Source: Torreya grandis (lineage: Eukaryota > Streptophyta > Pinopsida > Cupressales > Taxaceae). Taken from it: a stretch of DNA of 64,000 nucleotides. Made by a program: the position numbers and the translations under genes. Shown here one piece after another: positions 34,901-47,370 of the stretch (the stretch's first letter is position 1; each line of letters begins with the position of its first letter). The stretch is from the NCBI GenBank assembly GCA_037957365.1, contig JARHVA010000123.1, forward strand, positions 716,501 to 780,500, read 5' to 3'. Below the pieces are notes generated by a model. That model saw nothing but the letters and a program-made list of their open reading frames with translations, was not told the origin of the DNA and searched no databases.

Positions 34901-36710
34901 ATGGAATGATCCCATTTCTCTAGGCCCTTGGGATGATTATAACAAACCAGACATGCAAAGGACCTCTTGGGTAAATGAGATGATACCATGTGGTATAATC
35001 CCAATTCTCCATGCCTCTTGATTGAATGAAAGTAGTATGATGGGTTTCGGATTAAGTGAGTCCTTGAGATTAGGCCACATGGCATGATCTAATATTTTTA
35101 GAGTGGTTAGGACATGAAATAAAATATGAGGACCCATAAGAATCTGAATAAATGAGATCTCACTAGATATCAAGATCCTATTGTGTCATGACAATTAAAA
35201 AGTCAAGGCAAGTAGGATCCCCAATATATAGTGAATTAGCGACAAGATGACACATAATGGGACCTAATTATACAAGTGAAATGATGGCTCTTCATGAATA
35301 GTAGGAAGTGGATGAATGGAATACCCTTCATGAGGAATAAACATGGGCCTCCATTAATAAAATTTGTCCTGAACTTGATGCCCATATTTCTCATTTTGAT
35401 TGTTTAAGCTATTAAAACATAAAAATAGAACTATAAGCCCACTCAAACTGACATAATCATGAATCATTTTGTCTTCTAGTGAATAAAGGGACCATGGGTT
35501 ATAGGCTCATAATTAGATTAGATAATAGAATTAACTAGAAGATTTGGCATGGGAATTGGATTAAGTTAGAGCATAAATGAAAAGGGGTCATCTTAATTGG
35601 GTATCACATGATTGAGTAGAGTGTGGCAAATTGGATGGTTTGATGAAACCTTAAATGACCCAAAACACCCAAAATTTAATTGAAAATCATTTACTAAGCC
35701 TTTAATCCTCATTTCATTGGGATTGCACATGTTTTTTTTTTATTTTTAGAAGAGGCAGACACATCTCACTAATGATTTCTAACCATTGGTTAGGTTGTTG
35801 GCTTTATGAATGTGTGGATTGAGTGGCCTATATAGGACCAATTATCCATTGAAGTGAGGGCTGATAAAGACTTGGAAGTTTTTATTTTATTGTAATTTCT
35901 TATTTTTTTAGTGTAGCTTCTTTCTTAGCTTGAGTTGATGTTGTTTGATGGATTTGTTGTAGTTCATCTAAACATTAATGAATCTTAGTGTTATGTTTTA
36001 TGAATTATCTGCTATATAAAATATCTATGATTGATATTCATTGCATGCACATATCTATGGTGTTTTTGTTTCACTCTTTTATGTAGCTTGTTGGTCCTCA
36101 GACTCTTGCAGTTCTATATTTTTTGGTTTTGCTATGCTAGTCAAATAGGGGCTGGTTCCTCAAAAGGTTTGTCTATTCAACATAACCAGAACTAACCTCA
36201 TTAGAAATCAATTTCATATTTATTTCCTCTTTAACCTATCTCTCTTTTATTTTTTTAATATTTATATTCGTTTAACTTTAGAGTATAGTCTGAATTGTAG
36301 TTAATTGATCAATATTTATCTAGATTTCATATTCATCCTTTCATCTATCCTTTATGCATTATTCAAATTAGTAGACTAGATATAGGTACCAACCAACAAT
36401 GATTTAATTGACAATTCTAAACTTCCTAGTTCTTCTAGACATAAGATAGACCATAGTTTTGTACAAATGTCTTAGAGAATAACTCCAAATAAGATCCTTT
36501 CATGGAACACACTACACCAACTAATTGAGGTATATGTTACACCATGACATGGTAGATAGAGACCTTATGGAAGTTGTATCCATAGATTACTTCCTTCAAA
36601 GAGAGGTGAAAGGGAAGAATAAGGGGAAATCATCACCATTTGAGTCTTTCCTCTCCTTCCTTACCCCTAGAGGGTGTGTGGTTGTGCCAAATGGACCACC
36701 AACAAAATCA
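31949..36710 (+). mobile_element. 3' LTR of Tat-like element, copy B (~4.76 kb)
   Basis: The proposed start TGATAGGCCTG follows a short purine-rich tract (GGTGAAGAG) after pol; the proposed end ...AAAATCA forms a 4-bp TGAT/ATCA inverted terminal repeat. The part from about 33315 matches the 5' LTRs of copies A and C through to their ends. The first ~1.35 kb does not match them. A TATA-like box is at 35828-35836. No gene is visible; the 66-codon frame at 36525-36725 crosses the LTR end and is probably fortuitous. Confidence 0.68.
35828..35836 (+). promoter_or_regulatory. TATA-like box in LTR of copy B
   Basis: CTATATAGG at the position equivalent to TATATAAG in copies A and C. Confidence 0.5.
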
Positions 36711-38791
36711 TGGCACAACGACTAATAAATTATCAATCCTCTCATAGACAAGTTTGTAGTCAAGTGGATAAGTTTTTAGACTAGTCCACCTTGAAGAAGA
36801 TAGGATAACAAACATGTTTGTGGTCAAGTAGACAAATCCTTAGAAAAGTTACTTTTATATGAAATATCTCAAGTGATACATATCAAAATCACTCCTCATG
36901 AGTTGCAGTGGAACACACATAATGTTTACTTACACATGATAATATTTTCATCATGCCAATCAACTTTTTCAAAAATTACAAATTTAATGCTTACTTACCT
37001 GTACATGAAGTTTCCCACATGTTATTTAATCTTAAAACTATTTCACCCTAACTATTGCCTTCAACAATCTTGCATATAAAATACTCATCAAATTACAAGG
37101 ATTTCTCTTTAATAAAAAAAATCCTAATTTTATCCAACATATTATAAAACTTACACCTTAATATTTAGATATGACACACTTTATACTCTCATTTATCACA
37201 TTAAAAGGGGGGCATATAATGATATTATTAAATAGAATAAGATAGAACATAATAAATTTTTGTAGATTACGTAAGATTTAGAAAGGTTTAAATCATCCAC
37301 ACATTATAATTTTGTGACAAAGATCTTATAGACTCTTGGAAAACTACACAAACTAAGGGCACATGCCATACAAGTAAACTTAATCAAATCAAAGACAAAA
37401 TTCAAAACTCAAATTCTATAATAAATTATAGGTTTTCAGAGATTCTAAGTAATGCAAAAGTTAGTTTCTATAAAATATTACATGTTTTAAACATTTAAAG
37501 AAATTCAAAAATAAACACATGGAAAATATTGACACATTGATATAAATTATGGGGGCATATGACATGCATATGCACTCACTTAAAAAATAATCAAAATACA
37601 TAATCATACACAATTGAATGTATAGGCATGGGCGTATGCAAACCAATTACAATATTAACATTAAAACATACAAATACAATTACAGTTGAGCATATAGGTG
37701 CATGACATTATATATCACATGGAAAAATATTTAGGGGGAATGATCATTATTCATACTCATGCTTATTCAAAGCTCAAAATTATAATTTTTAATTTAAAAA
37801 GGTATGATGATTGTTCATGCACACATTTTCAAATTTTAAAGTTATAGTCTCAAAGGCTATTTTTTATTTCAATGTAAATCTCTGATCAATGCAATCATTA
37901 TTAAGTATGAATATTATTCATTCTCTTTTGATCATGAAAATAAAATATATAACCATATGTAATGGTGTGTTTCAAATCCATTACAGGTAATGTATACTCA
38001 AGTTTAATGACACTCAATTACATTGGAATTAATTATAATAAACCCATTGTAAGGTTCCATATTTTGTTATAGGTGATGTATGTTTGAGTATAATGACCTT
38101 CAATGGCCTTTCCATCACTTGTAGTGAAACCATCATGGTTCAAATTTTTTGAATTAGTGTATTGGGTACTATTTACCATTCATGAGAGTTATAATATGCA
38201 TCTTTCTAACTTATGGGATTGATTAGTTATTAAAAATTGAGACTTGATAACTCTCAATTCATCAATGGTCCAACATAAAAAATCATTGTCTCCAAGTGAT
38301 TATGCAAGGGAGCATGTTTTATAAAATTCTATTTTCTTGTAAATACAAGATCAGAGCTAGATTAGTTTCTAGAGTAAATATTTTAAGGGGTTTAGTGACA
38401 ACCGATGGTATAGTGATCTCCCAATACCACTTGAGGGATTGTTAATTTACCTAGCAAGGAAATTGGTAGGATCAAAAACATCCTTTCTATACTTTTCACT
38501 GAATAGGAATTCTCCATAGGAGACATAATACAACATGCATAAAATTATAGTCTTTCATCATTATTTACCCTTGTAATATTAAAATTTAGATGATTGTATT
38601 TGATAGATGGACATTGACTACTACATGTGTTATTGTAGGTTATACCATCAAGTAATATTCATAATTAAAATTTTGAGTCAAAAGATAAAGTGTGTCATAC
38701 AAAATCAATTTTAATTTCTTTCTTTTACTCTAGCAATTTCATTATTTAAATAAAGTGGGATAGGGGGGAACAAATATAGAAACCCAAATTC
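36711..38791. other. no recognised feature, 36711-38791
   Basis: About 2 kb of AT-rich sequence without a long frame. It holds short imperfect direct repeats: TGTAGTCAAGTGGA / TGTGGTCAAGTAGA near 36755 and 36820, and TACAGGTAATGTAT / TATAGGTGATGTAT near 37982 and 38069. I found no match to the other elements. Confidence 0.5.
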
Positions 38792-39231
38792 AGTACAATC
38801 CCTTCCTTAATGACATTTTATTGAAACTTTATACATATAGATTATTTATAATGAGTAAGGTATCTATTAACACATTTTACTTGGGTCTTATTTATTTTGG
38901 TTTATGTATCCATCCATTTGATAGTCATCTTCCCATTTTGTCACTTGGATACAAATCTCGGTAAATTCTCCTTCCTGTCAAGTATTCTTTGTTCGATAGA
39001 AATGGTCCCATTATTCTATTTGAAGGAGTAGACTTGTTTAGGAGTACTTTTCAAACCTCTTCTCAAGTCATGTTTTATTTAAATCTTAATTTTTCCATTA
39101 GGTCTTATCTTGGGTCTAATTTTGCACATCAATAGGTTCCCAAACTCAAAATAAAAAGCTTTATAGATACAATGCTACTCTAAGGCATTAGGGATAAATA
39201 TCCTGAATCTTAAAGGCTATTTAAAGATTTT

Positions 39232-39277
<46 letters not shown>

Positions 39278-39385
39278 TTAAGCTATATTCAAGGTTTACA
39301 AAGGCTAAATTCACATTTGCATACTTGTGTGAAGAGTAAAATAGGAAAAAGCATTTAGAATTTCATTCATAATTTTACACATACA
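38792..39385. repeat. dispersed ~570-bp repeat, second copy
   Basis: Matches 25608-26176. It includes a (TA)n run absent from the first copy and ends at TTTTACACATAC, about 120 bp before the copy C duplication begins. Confidence 0.75.
39237..39274. repeat. (TA)n microsatellite
   Basis: About 19 TA units expanded inside the dispersed repeat. The equivalent place in the first copy (near 26055) reads ATTCTATCTATAG. Confidence 0.95.
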
Positions 39386-41302
39386 TGTAAGTGTGAGACC
39401 TAAATTCATATTTCATCCCTATTTGGAGTATTAAAAATATACTACAACACTTGGTATTTCAACATGGATTGGCCAAGGTCAATCCAACTCAATCCCTTTC
39501 ACTTGACACCCACCCAATTTATATGAATATGGATTATGTGCAAGAAATTAGGGTTTTATCACTACATGTATTTTGTGTGATATTATGAATATGCAAATGT
39601 GTTAAAAGTTATAATTAATGTATGAAAATGTCGTGAAATAATTAGATTTTCATCATAGTCAACTAGGACAAGCTCGTGGTTAACAGACTTGAGAAACTTG
39701 TGCTACTATCCACCTACAAAGATCATGTCCATATATACCCTATTAACCTACTTATAATCTATCACCATAAATTTTATACGTATTTTTATATTTTCCTATC
39801 AATTATTAATCATAATTAATTAGGTCAAGTTCATGATCAATAGACATGAGTTGCATGTGCTCCTATCCAACTACAATGGTCCTATCTAGAAGAAGTTTTA
39901 GATTTTGTTTCTAATCTTTAACATGCATAGTCATATATTTTGTTGATTTACACTTTTAGATATATGAAATAATTAAAAAAAAATTGTGTTTGAGAAGTAC
40001 ATTTCTTCTTAATGTTTTATAAAAATAGCAGTTTTTTGTATTTATCATCTCTTGAAATTAGAATTATCCATTATTGTGCATATTTAGCATTCTGATATCT
40101 ATCTAGTTTTATAATTATTATTCACACAAAATTTTATTATTTTATTAAAAAATAGGTAAAATAGGAACCCAATTTAATTTAGGTTAAATTTATAAAATAA
40201 TTGGTGGTGATATCCATGTAGATGTATTAGGGTAACATTAATCTATATTGTGACTGTGGCCACTCTATTTATTGTACAAATAATGTGGCTTTAGACATTA
40301 GTGAATTATGGTGTAACTATGGTATTTATTTTAAGTCGATTGTGTTTGAAACTATTCTTGGACCAAGTAAAATGGCTAGATATTATTTGAAATCTCATTT
40401 TTGGCTTGGTCATTTCTTAATTAGTGTCCTAATTGTAGCTTTAAGTAAGCATGGGGGTTATTTAATTCATGGGTTTGTTTCTTTGGGACCTATCCATTTC
40501 ATTCAAAAATTAATATTTTAAAATAAAATGGTTAAGTGTTTTCCCTGTGAGGTAAAATATATTCTAAATATTTCTTACGAATCCCTAAGCAATATAGTTT
40601 GTGCCATTCATCATTTTCCTACTTCCATAAGTCTATTTTACCCTAGTATTTTGTTTGGGACTTTTATTTAAGTGGGATAATTTCACGTGCCATGATATCA
40701 TTTTACCATTTCTTTGGGTCCCCTTGATTTATCCACCTAATCATAAGTCTCTTAAGCAACTAATATATTGACAAGTGTCATGATCCTGATGAATTACCCC
40801 ATAATGCTTCCTAGATCTACGATCTTGACCTTGTAACCTTTTAGATGCATGAGAACATGCCACATGACATTATCCCATTTTTATATGACCTAGGGGCCTC
40901 TTCAATTTACCTAATAGACATTGGACCCTCTAGATGTGTGAGATCACATCATGGGCATGATTCTATTTCTCCATCCCCCTAAGGTAGTCTATATGATTTC
41001 ATTAGATATTCAATCCCCTCAATGCATGGGATCATGATACATTATAGAAAATATTTATTTGAGCTCATAGGGTTGTCAGTATGTCTATGATCCTTCTATG
41101 TGAATGAGATATGGACAAGTGTCAAGATCTTATTTAATCGAGCATGTTTAGGTCATTAATCCAAGTAAGCATCAGGTTAGATCCTGAGTAAGTGAATATA
41201 TGACACATGGCATGGAATTACATTTAGATGATATGATGGAACACATGTAATAATTTTATGAGCATACATTTTTATGGCCATCTACCCCATCAAAATTGTT
41301 AG

Positions 41303-41317
41303 ACCTGAGACTATACT
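41303..41317. repeat. LINE target-site duplication, copy 1
   Basis: ACCTGAGACTATACT, repeated exactly at 47356-47370. Copy A keeps the unoccupied site as ACCTAAGACTATACTCAAT near 4052. Confidence 0.93.
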
Positions 41318-41438
41318 TTTTTTTAAAAAAATAAAAAGGGGTAAAAACTTTATTAAAAACTGGAAAGAAAATTTACAACAATGGGCCAAAGCCCCAGCAA
41401 CCCACGAAAAACTAAGAAAAAGGCACTAGGCACCGACA

Positions 41439-41950
41439 CTAACCAACAATATCACCATCCTCCCTGAGAATTTTATCAAAGTCCCTACTCACCTCCTCTG
41501 GCAACAATGCCCTATCATCCACCATGTGTCCACCAATATTCACTGAAGCCCACTTGGCCAAATAGTCAACCGCACCATTCCACTCCCTTAGAATGTGAGA
41601 AAAAGAAACAGAATCCATAAGCATACTAATTTGAAGAATCTGTTGCACCACCAAAGATAGTTGCCAGCTAACATCATCGATTTTCCTCTCCCAGATCAAA
41701 TTTATCAAAATTTGTGAGTCCACTTCGCACTCCACCTTCTGCCAGCCAAGCTCATACGCCCTCCTTAGAGTATGTATAATAAAAATTCCCTCCATCATAT
41801 TCATCGTCTGGTCTCCCATGTGGGCGAATAAAATAAAAACCACATCACCCGAGTAATCCCTGCCGATCCCTCCAATCCCTGTCGGGCCTGGACATCCTCT
41901 GGCCAAACCATCCGTGTTGAGTTTAAAATAACCTTCGGGGGGAGGGGAAC
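41439..41950 (-). pseudogene. LINE ORF2 C-terminal RNase H domain
   Basis: Open from the stop near 41440 back to about 41950. All four acidic positions of a ribonuclease H can be proposed: Asp in FKLNTDG, Glu in MMEGIFIIH, Asp in CEVDSQIL, and Asp in GAVDYLAKWAS near the end. Many plant L1 elements carry such a C-terminal RNase H, which would remove RNA from the cDNA hybrid. It is separated from the rest of ORF2 by disruptions near 41950-42130. Confidence 0.85.
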
Positions 41951-42134
41951 ATTTCTTAGTCCTCTATATTTTTTCCTTCCTCCCATGACCATGCCTAACA
42001 CTAGCAGCAGCCAGAGAAATAGCCAAAATGCCAAGCCTTTTCACCACATCATTATCTCCCTACACTAGAGGAAGAGCGATCTCACTCTTAGCTTCCACAA
42101 TTTCCTAAATCATACCAATAGTCCTTATCCACAC

Positions 42135-42635
42135 CTATTGGATCGCCAACCTTTCCCCAGAGAAAATCTTGTGGTTTCGCTCCAACCAAACCTGCCACAT
42201 CAAAAAAGTGGGACCAGCATACCACGGCTCCTGAAGAAAAGGTGCAACTTGAGGTGGCCTACCCAATCTATCCCAAAACTTGACTAAGGTAGAGACATGT
42301 AGGCATTGACATCTCCAGGCATCCCACCAAGCATGCCATAGTCGAAGAGTGAAGGGGCAGCTAAAAAATAGGTGAGAAGAGTCCTCCTCCACTCCCTGAC
42401 ACAAGACGCACCTAAAAGGGCCAGCAAATCCCCATCTTCTTAAATTTTCCCATGTCAAGTAATGGTTCCAAGTCAAGGTCCAAATAAAAAATTTACACTT
42501 CAACCAAGAAATGTTGTTCCACACTTTTTTCCACCACAACACTTCCCCTCCATCACCCCATCTCTGCGCAATCATCTCCTGGTATCCAGCAACAACTGTG
42601 TATTTCCCTTTGGGGTGAGGTAGCCAAGCCAGCAA
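42135..42635 (-). pseudogene. LINE ORF2 zinc-binding (zf-RVT) region
   Basis: 166 open codons. The Trp-rich segment WWKKVWNNISWLKCKFF leads into CVLCQGVEEDSSHLFFSC, a C-x2-C...H-x4-C arrangement typical of the zf-RVT module between RT and RNase H of plant LINEs. It is thought to help bind nucleic acid. Confidence 0.85.
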
Positions 42636-43209
42636 ATATTTTCCCCTAAGAGCACAACATAATCAGCTAGCCAAGATCTCCTAAAGCTTAGCGCACTCCT
42701 CTCTCATATCCATAATTGGCCAATCTTCCTTCTCCTTCCAACTCGCCACCGTTAAATGACCCTGAACTAGGAGGGATTTGTAGTCGCTCACCGTGACCCA
42801 TCCAACCTTAATAAAGTGTCAAGCCAGGCCCTTAAGATGTGGGTACTGAACCACCAGGGGGAAAAATATCCCATGAATCATACTAGAACTGAGCTTCATT
42901 TCCTCCTTTACAAATCTAGAACAGGCCTCTCTTAATCAGCGTAGCGCCTTTCTTGAGAGTACTCTAGATAACTGATCCACTACCCATCAAGCTGAATCTG
43001 GGAATCCCATCACAGTACTTAAAAGTCACAATCCTTGCCCAAATGCTATCCTATTCAACACACCACCTCCAATATAACTTGGCAGCCAAGGCCGTACTAG
43101 CCAAAAAAGATTGTCTCAACCCCAAACCACCCAGCCTCTTAGGACTACAAATAACCTCCCAGCTAATCAAGCTCCATTTCATCGAGGATAAGTTGCCAGA
43201 CCATAAGAA

Positions 43210-44575
43210 CTATTTTTCCAAGGAGTCAAGATCTTGAACAAAGCCCACCAGTGCCACCTGGAACATACACCTGTAGATGGGTAGCACCTGCACCACTGAC
43301 TGAATCAACTGGACACGCCCCACAAAGGATAGCCATCGGTTGGTCCAATGGTTCAATTTGGTCCTGAAGTTGTCAAGGATTCCTTGCCATGAGTCCTTAG
43401 AATGATGCCCCATAGATATCGAAATGCCCAAATAAAGAACTAGAAGTCTACCAATTTGAAAATGAAGAGTGTCAGCCACCCTTCTCTGAATAGGTGGCAG
43501 AGTGTTGAAAAAATAAATCAAAGATTTGTCTTCGTTAATCACCTGCCCCATGGTAGCCAAGTAGGCATCTAGACTACTGTGAATGTTAGTTGCCTCCCTC
43601 ATATTAGCCAATCCCATCAAAGCCACATCATCCACAAATTGGAGGTGAGAGAGTCGAAAGGTTGCCACCCCACCTCCATCCCTAAATAACCCCTTCTCCA
43701 ATCTTACTTCTAATCAACCTTCCAAGACCTTCTGCCAGAAGAAGGAATAGATATGGAGATAATGGATCCCCTTGCCACAGCCCCCGTGAAGTGCCAAAGA
43801 GCTGTGAATGCTCTCCATTCACCAAAATAGAGAAAGAGATCGAATTCACACAACTCATGACCCATCTGATCCACTCCTCTCCAAAGCTAAAGGCAGCCAA
43901 AACCTTCTGTAGAAAGGACCACCAAACCCTATCATATGCCTTGGACATATCTAGCTTCATAAACATCACCTTCTCCTTGGAGCAGGACATGGAATGAATA
44001 GCCTCAATAGCTACGACAATTCCATCAAGAATTTGACACCCCTCCACAAATCTGCTTTGCTCCTCTGAGATCAATGCCCCCAGCCACTTTTTCAATCTTT
44101 CAGCTATTATCTTAGAAATAATCTTATATACAACATTATAGAGAGAGATTGACCTGAACTGACCAAGATTATCAACACCTTCCCTCTTAGGAATGAGTGC
44201 CAGAAAGGTCGAGTTCAAGGCACAAAGCATTTGTTTACTTATTTGTGACTCTTGAGCCACAACCAAAAGATCAAATTTAATGATTTCCCAAAACTCCTGA
44301 TAAAATTCAATCAAAAAACCATCTGGGCCTAGAGCCTTACCATTTTTCATCATGAAGACTACCTTTTTGAGCTCTTCTAGGTTGATAGGGCGCATCAACT
44401 GATCCATCATCTCCCTAGAAACCAAGTTGGGAATACAAGATAAAATCTGCTCTTCAGCAACAATACTCCCTAGACCATCTTCATGGAACATAGAAGCAAA
44501 ATACCAGACAACTTCATCACACATGGCTCTCGTGGATGAAAGAGTCACCCTGTTGCCCGAAACCAAAGTCAATAT
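43210..44575 (-). pseudogene. LINE ORF2 reverse transcriptase
   Basis: Two overlapping open pieces, 44572-43682 then 43701-43210, join across a frameshift. The first has GKALGPDGFLIEFY, LISLYNVVYKI-like blocks, KLDMSKAYDRVWWSFL with the first catalytic Asp, and SRGLWQGDPLSPYLF. The second has the active-site block LQFVDDVALMG (FVDD at 43627-43638), a variant of the usual FADD, and WLSFVGRVQLIQSVV. This is non-LTR type RT. The frameshift just before the active site prevents a complete product. Confidence 0.92.
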
Positions 44576-45009
44576 CCTATTGCTATGCTGTCTAGCTTTG
44601 ACCGAGTTGAAAAAGAAGGCTGTGTTTCTGTCTCCCTCCTGTAACCACTTAATATGGGCCTTCTATTTCCAAAAGACCTCTTCCCTCAATTCCCATTCTT
44701 CCACCCTCTTGACAGCCCTTGCTTCATCATTTAGCAAGGATTCTGACAACCCCTCCTCCTGAATTAATTTGGTAATCAAGTTTAACTCTTCTTGCGCTTC
44801 TTTCTTCTCCCAAAAAATATTTCTGAAGCTCAATACATTCCACTTTTTAAGCTAATATTTCACATACTGGAGGAGCTTAGCAAAAGTGTACATTGCTATC
44901 CCAGTCACCGGTCTCCCCATCCTCCACCAATTAGCCACTCGATCGTATAAAGACTGATCCTTGAGCCACATTAGTTGAAACTTGAAAGTTGGTTTCCTCT
45001 ACTAACAGA

Positions 45010-45725
45010 AGAGGAGATGTGAAGTTTAATCGACCAATGGTCGGAGCATCTCCAATCTAGGATTTTGAAATTCAAAGACCATGAGCTGCCCATCTAATAG
45101 TAAGAAGTTAAGAATCTGTCAATACACTTCACAATAAATTGGTCCCCCACCCTCCTAATATTCCAAGTGTACCACCCATTGCAAGGCTTGATATCCACCA
45201 GGTTGTGCTCCAAAACCTTGTCTCAAAGCAAATAGGTTGATGGTTCCAATCTTGTATTGCCTCCCATTTTTTCAGAAAGGTCCATTATAGCATTAAAATC
45301 ACCTGCCATGATCCATGGAAAAAAAGGAAAGCTCCTTCTGACTAAATGGATATTGTTCCAAACCTACTGCTTACCTTGAAAGTCAGTGGGCGCGTAGACA
45401 TTGGTCAGGAGAATGTACTCTTCTGATTCACTGCATAGAGTAACCAAAGAAAGAGAGGACTTGAAGGCTGTCCATGACACTGGCTAGACCTTGCATGGAT
45501 TCCAAAGACAAGCCATGCCTCCCACCATACCATGTGCCCCAACGCATTGATAGGATCCCTGTTTCCAAAGCTAGAGGGCTAGGCTCATCATGAAATCCAT
45601 TGACACCTTAGTTTCTTGCAAAAAGAGAACATCTGGACACTAAACCTTAATCAATTCTTGAACAGATTTTTATCTAGGGCCGCTATTCAAGCCCCTCACA
45701 TTCCAAGAAATAACAATCATTTTGA
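45010..45725 (-). pseudogene. LINE ORF2 endonuclease domain
   Basis: The endonuclease/exonuclease/phosphatase fold is traceable in one direction: SWNVRGLN at the N-terminus, LQETK, NVYAPTD, AGDFNA and CSDHW near the end, the order expected for the apurinic-type endonuclease that nicks the target. Several in-frame stops interrupt it. The stretch 44576-45009 is the decayed linker to RT. Confidence 0.88.
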
Positions 45726-47340
45726 AGGAGGCAAGAAATGGGAGTCTAAGGTCTTGATAGCACTTGACTCAACCAGATTTTCCCCAATCATCTTTATCCT
45801 TTCCGTATCTTTTCTTCTTCCCAATTTACTATTTTTTTCTAGAGCTGGTTTTTTCCCTTCCTTCTGCAAAATTCCTAAGTGATAAGCAACCTTACCTTTC
45901 TTCTCCAACTCAGGTGCCTCCACTTGTATCTGAGGGGTCAAGGCTTCAAGTTCTATATCCATACTTGTATTTGATTCAATAATCTACTGCTCTCCATCTT
46001 GTTCTTCCAAAATCATAGGAAGGGCCACCTCCTCAGGGGGCATTTCCTTATCCATGGCTATGTCATCAGCAGCTCCAGAACTGCCCCCTACTTGTCCCCC
46101 ATTAAACAAATCCATACTTTCCTCATGCTGTCCCAAATCCCCCAAAACCCCAAATCTATTAATCAAATGCTCCTCTGTACGATCCATAAAAGATCTCTTT
46201 AAACCTCTATTTCATCCTCTCGATTTGACCTGAACAAAGCCTTTAAAATCCTTACCAGCACCAGGTCCAATCTTCTTTCCCTTGTCCACACTAGCAGTGT
46301 GACTCGGTGGAGCTTGGGGCAAAGCCTACTAGTCCTTCCCTTTTGCCTTTGGGCATCGCCTAACTAGGTGTCCATACTCATGACATAAGTGGCATCTAAA
46401 CGGGAGTGTCTCATAGTCCAGCTGCTGAACCCATGAGTATGAACCCGCACTAAGCTCAAGGGCATCCGGTAATGGTCTACTTAAATCAATTTCAACATAG
46501 ATTTGGGTGAAGGTCATGATTTTCCTACCTAGAGTTTGTGTGGAAGAGCCCACAGGTTTTCCCAGCATTAAAGCAATCATTTGGAGAACATCCTCTCAAC
46601 AACATTCAATCGGCATTCTGGGCAGCCGCACCCATACAGGAACCTTATTTGGCAATTCCTCAGTGGGATTGAACCCAGCATGCCAAGGCTTAACAAAGAG
46701 CCCCACCTAATTATAGAAGTATGGACCTCCCTCAAATACCCTGTTCCTGTTAGCCAAACACACAAAAGTGACCATGAAGAAATTATTGGCCAACAGTGTT
46801 ACCTCCATCTCTCCCTTTGGTTCCCACACCCGTCTAGCCCAATTCTCCAAGAATGGAAGGGAAACTCACAGCCCCAAGAATTTACAGTAAAGTGAGTGAT
46901 TGGATAAGTACTCCACATCCTCAACAATCAATTCAAATGGGATAACAAGCTTTGGTATTTCCTAGCTACGTTCCAAATAACCATTAACCTTGGAAATTCT
47001 CATTCCTCCCATTGTGTTGGTGGTAGAAATTTCAAGAATTTGATTGATTTCCAAATTGGTCTCTGCTCTCTAACTCTCCCCTTGGCATCCCTTCCCTGTA
47101 GCCTCCCTGTAACTCATGGCTAACCTGGTCTGGGTTGGCCCCTGCGTAGCCATGTTTTTCCACTTATACACCTTCATTACTGAATGAAAAAACCCTCTGT
47201 TATTGCGTCTACTCTCCTCAATCACCCTTTGAATCCTATGCAGTCCTCTTCTAAACAAAAACAAGCTAGGGTGCGATGCCCTAACTTGGCAAACAGGCTC
47301 TGAAATCACCCATGCGCGTAGCCCTCGACCTCTGGCCTCT
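45726..47340 (-). pseudogene. LINE ORF1, DUF4283-type with CCHC knuckle
   Basis: The N-terminal part (47309-47070) is basic. The DUF4283-like domain is split across 46895-46577 and 46580-46329 by frameshifts. The second piece carries IYVEIDLSRPLP and the knuckle CHLCHEYGHLVRRC (46353-46394; C-x2-C-x4-H-x4-C). The C-terminal part (46187-45717) is acidic and low in complexity. Plant L1 ORF1 proteins of this kind bind LINE RNA. Confidence 0.85.
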
Positions 47341-47355
47341 TTGTCTTTTCATCAA

Positions 47356-47370
47356 ACCTGAGACTATACT
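47356..47370. repeat. LINE target-site duplication, copy 2
   Basis: Identical to 41303-41317. LTR sequence resumes immediately (CAATACATAG). Confidence 0.93.

Larger units (their letters stand above)
26333..36710 (+). mobile_element. Tat-like Ty3/gypsy element, copy B (5' truncated)
   Basis: Domain order along the element is gag, protease, archaeal-type RNase H, reverse transcriptase, RNase H, integrase, then a long 3' LTR. It begins inside gag, next to the inverted LTR fragment, so the 5' LTR is missing. It lacks both the nested element and the tandem array of copies A and C, and is the only copy with an integrase core. All coding parts contain stops and frameshifts. Confidence 0.85.
41318..47355 (-). 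mobile_element. L1-type plant LINE, about 6.04 kb, near full length
   Basis: On the minus strand it reads ORF1 (DUF4283-type domain and CCHC knuckle), then ORF2 with apurinic-type endonuclease, reverse transcriptase, zf-RVT-type module and RNase H, then a short A tail next to the target duplication. Flanking 15-bp duplications are perfect. The sequence is markedly more GC-rich than the LTR DNA around it. Stops and frameshifts in both ORFs make it inactive. It is a later insertion than the A/C duplication. Confidence 0.95.

Noticed and set aside
36711..36726. TGGCAC after the copy B LTR as a second primer site implying a tandem element
   Set aside because: Only six bases match the primer site of copy A and the following sequence does not match the leader.
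43043..46895. Plus-strand open frames across the LINE
   Set aside because: All are antisense to recognised LINE ORF1 and ORF2 domains.
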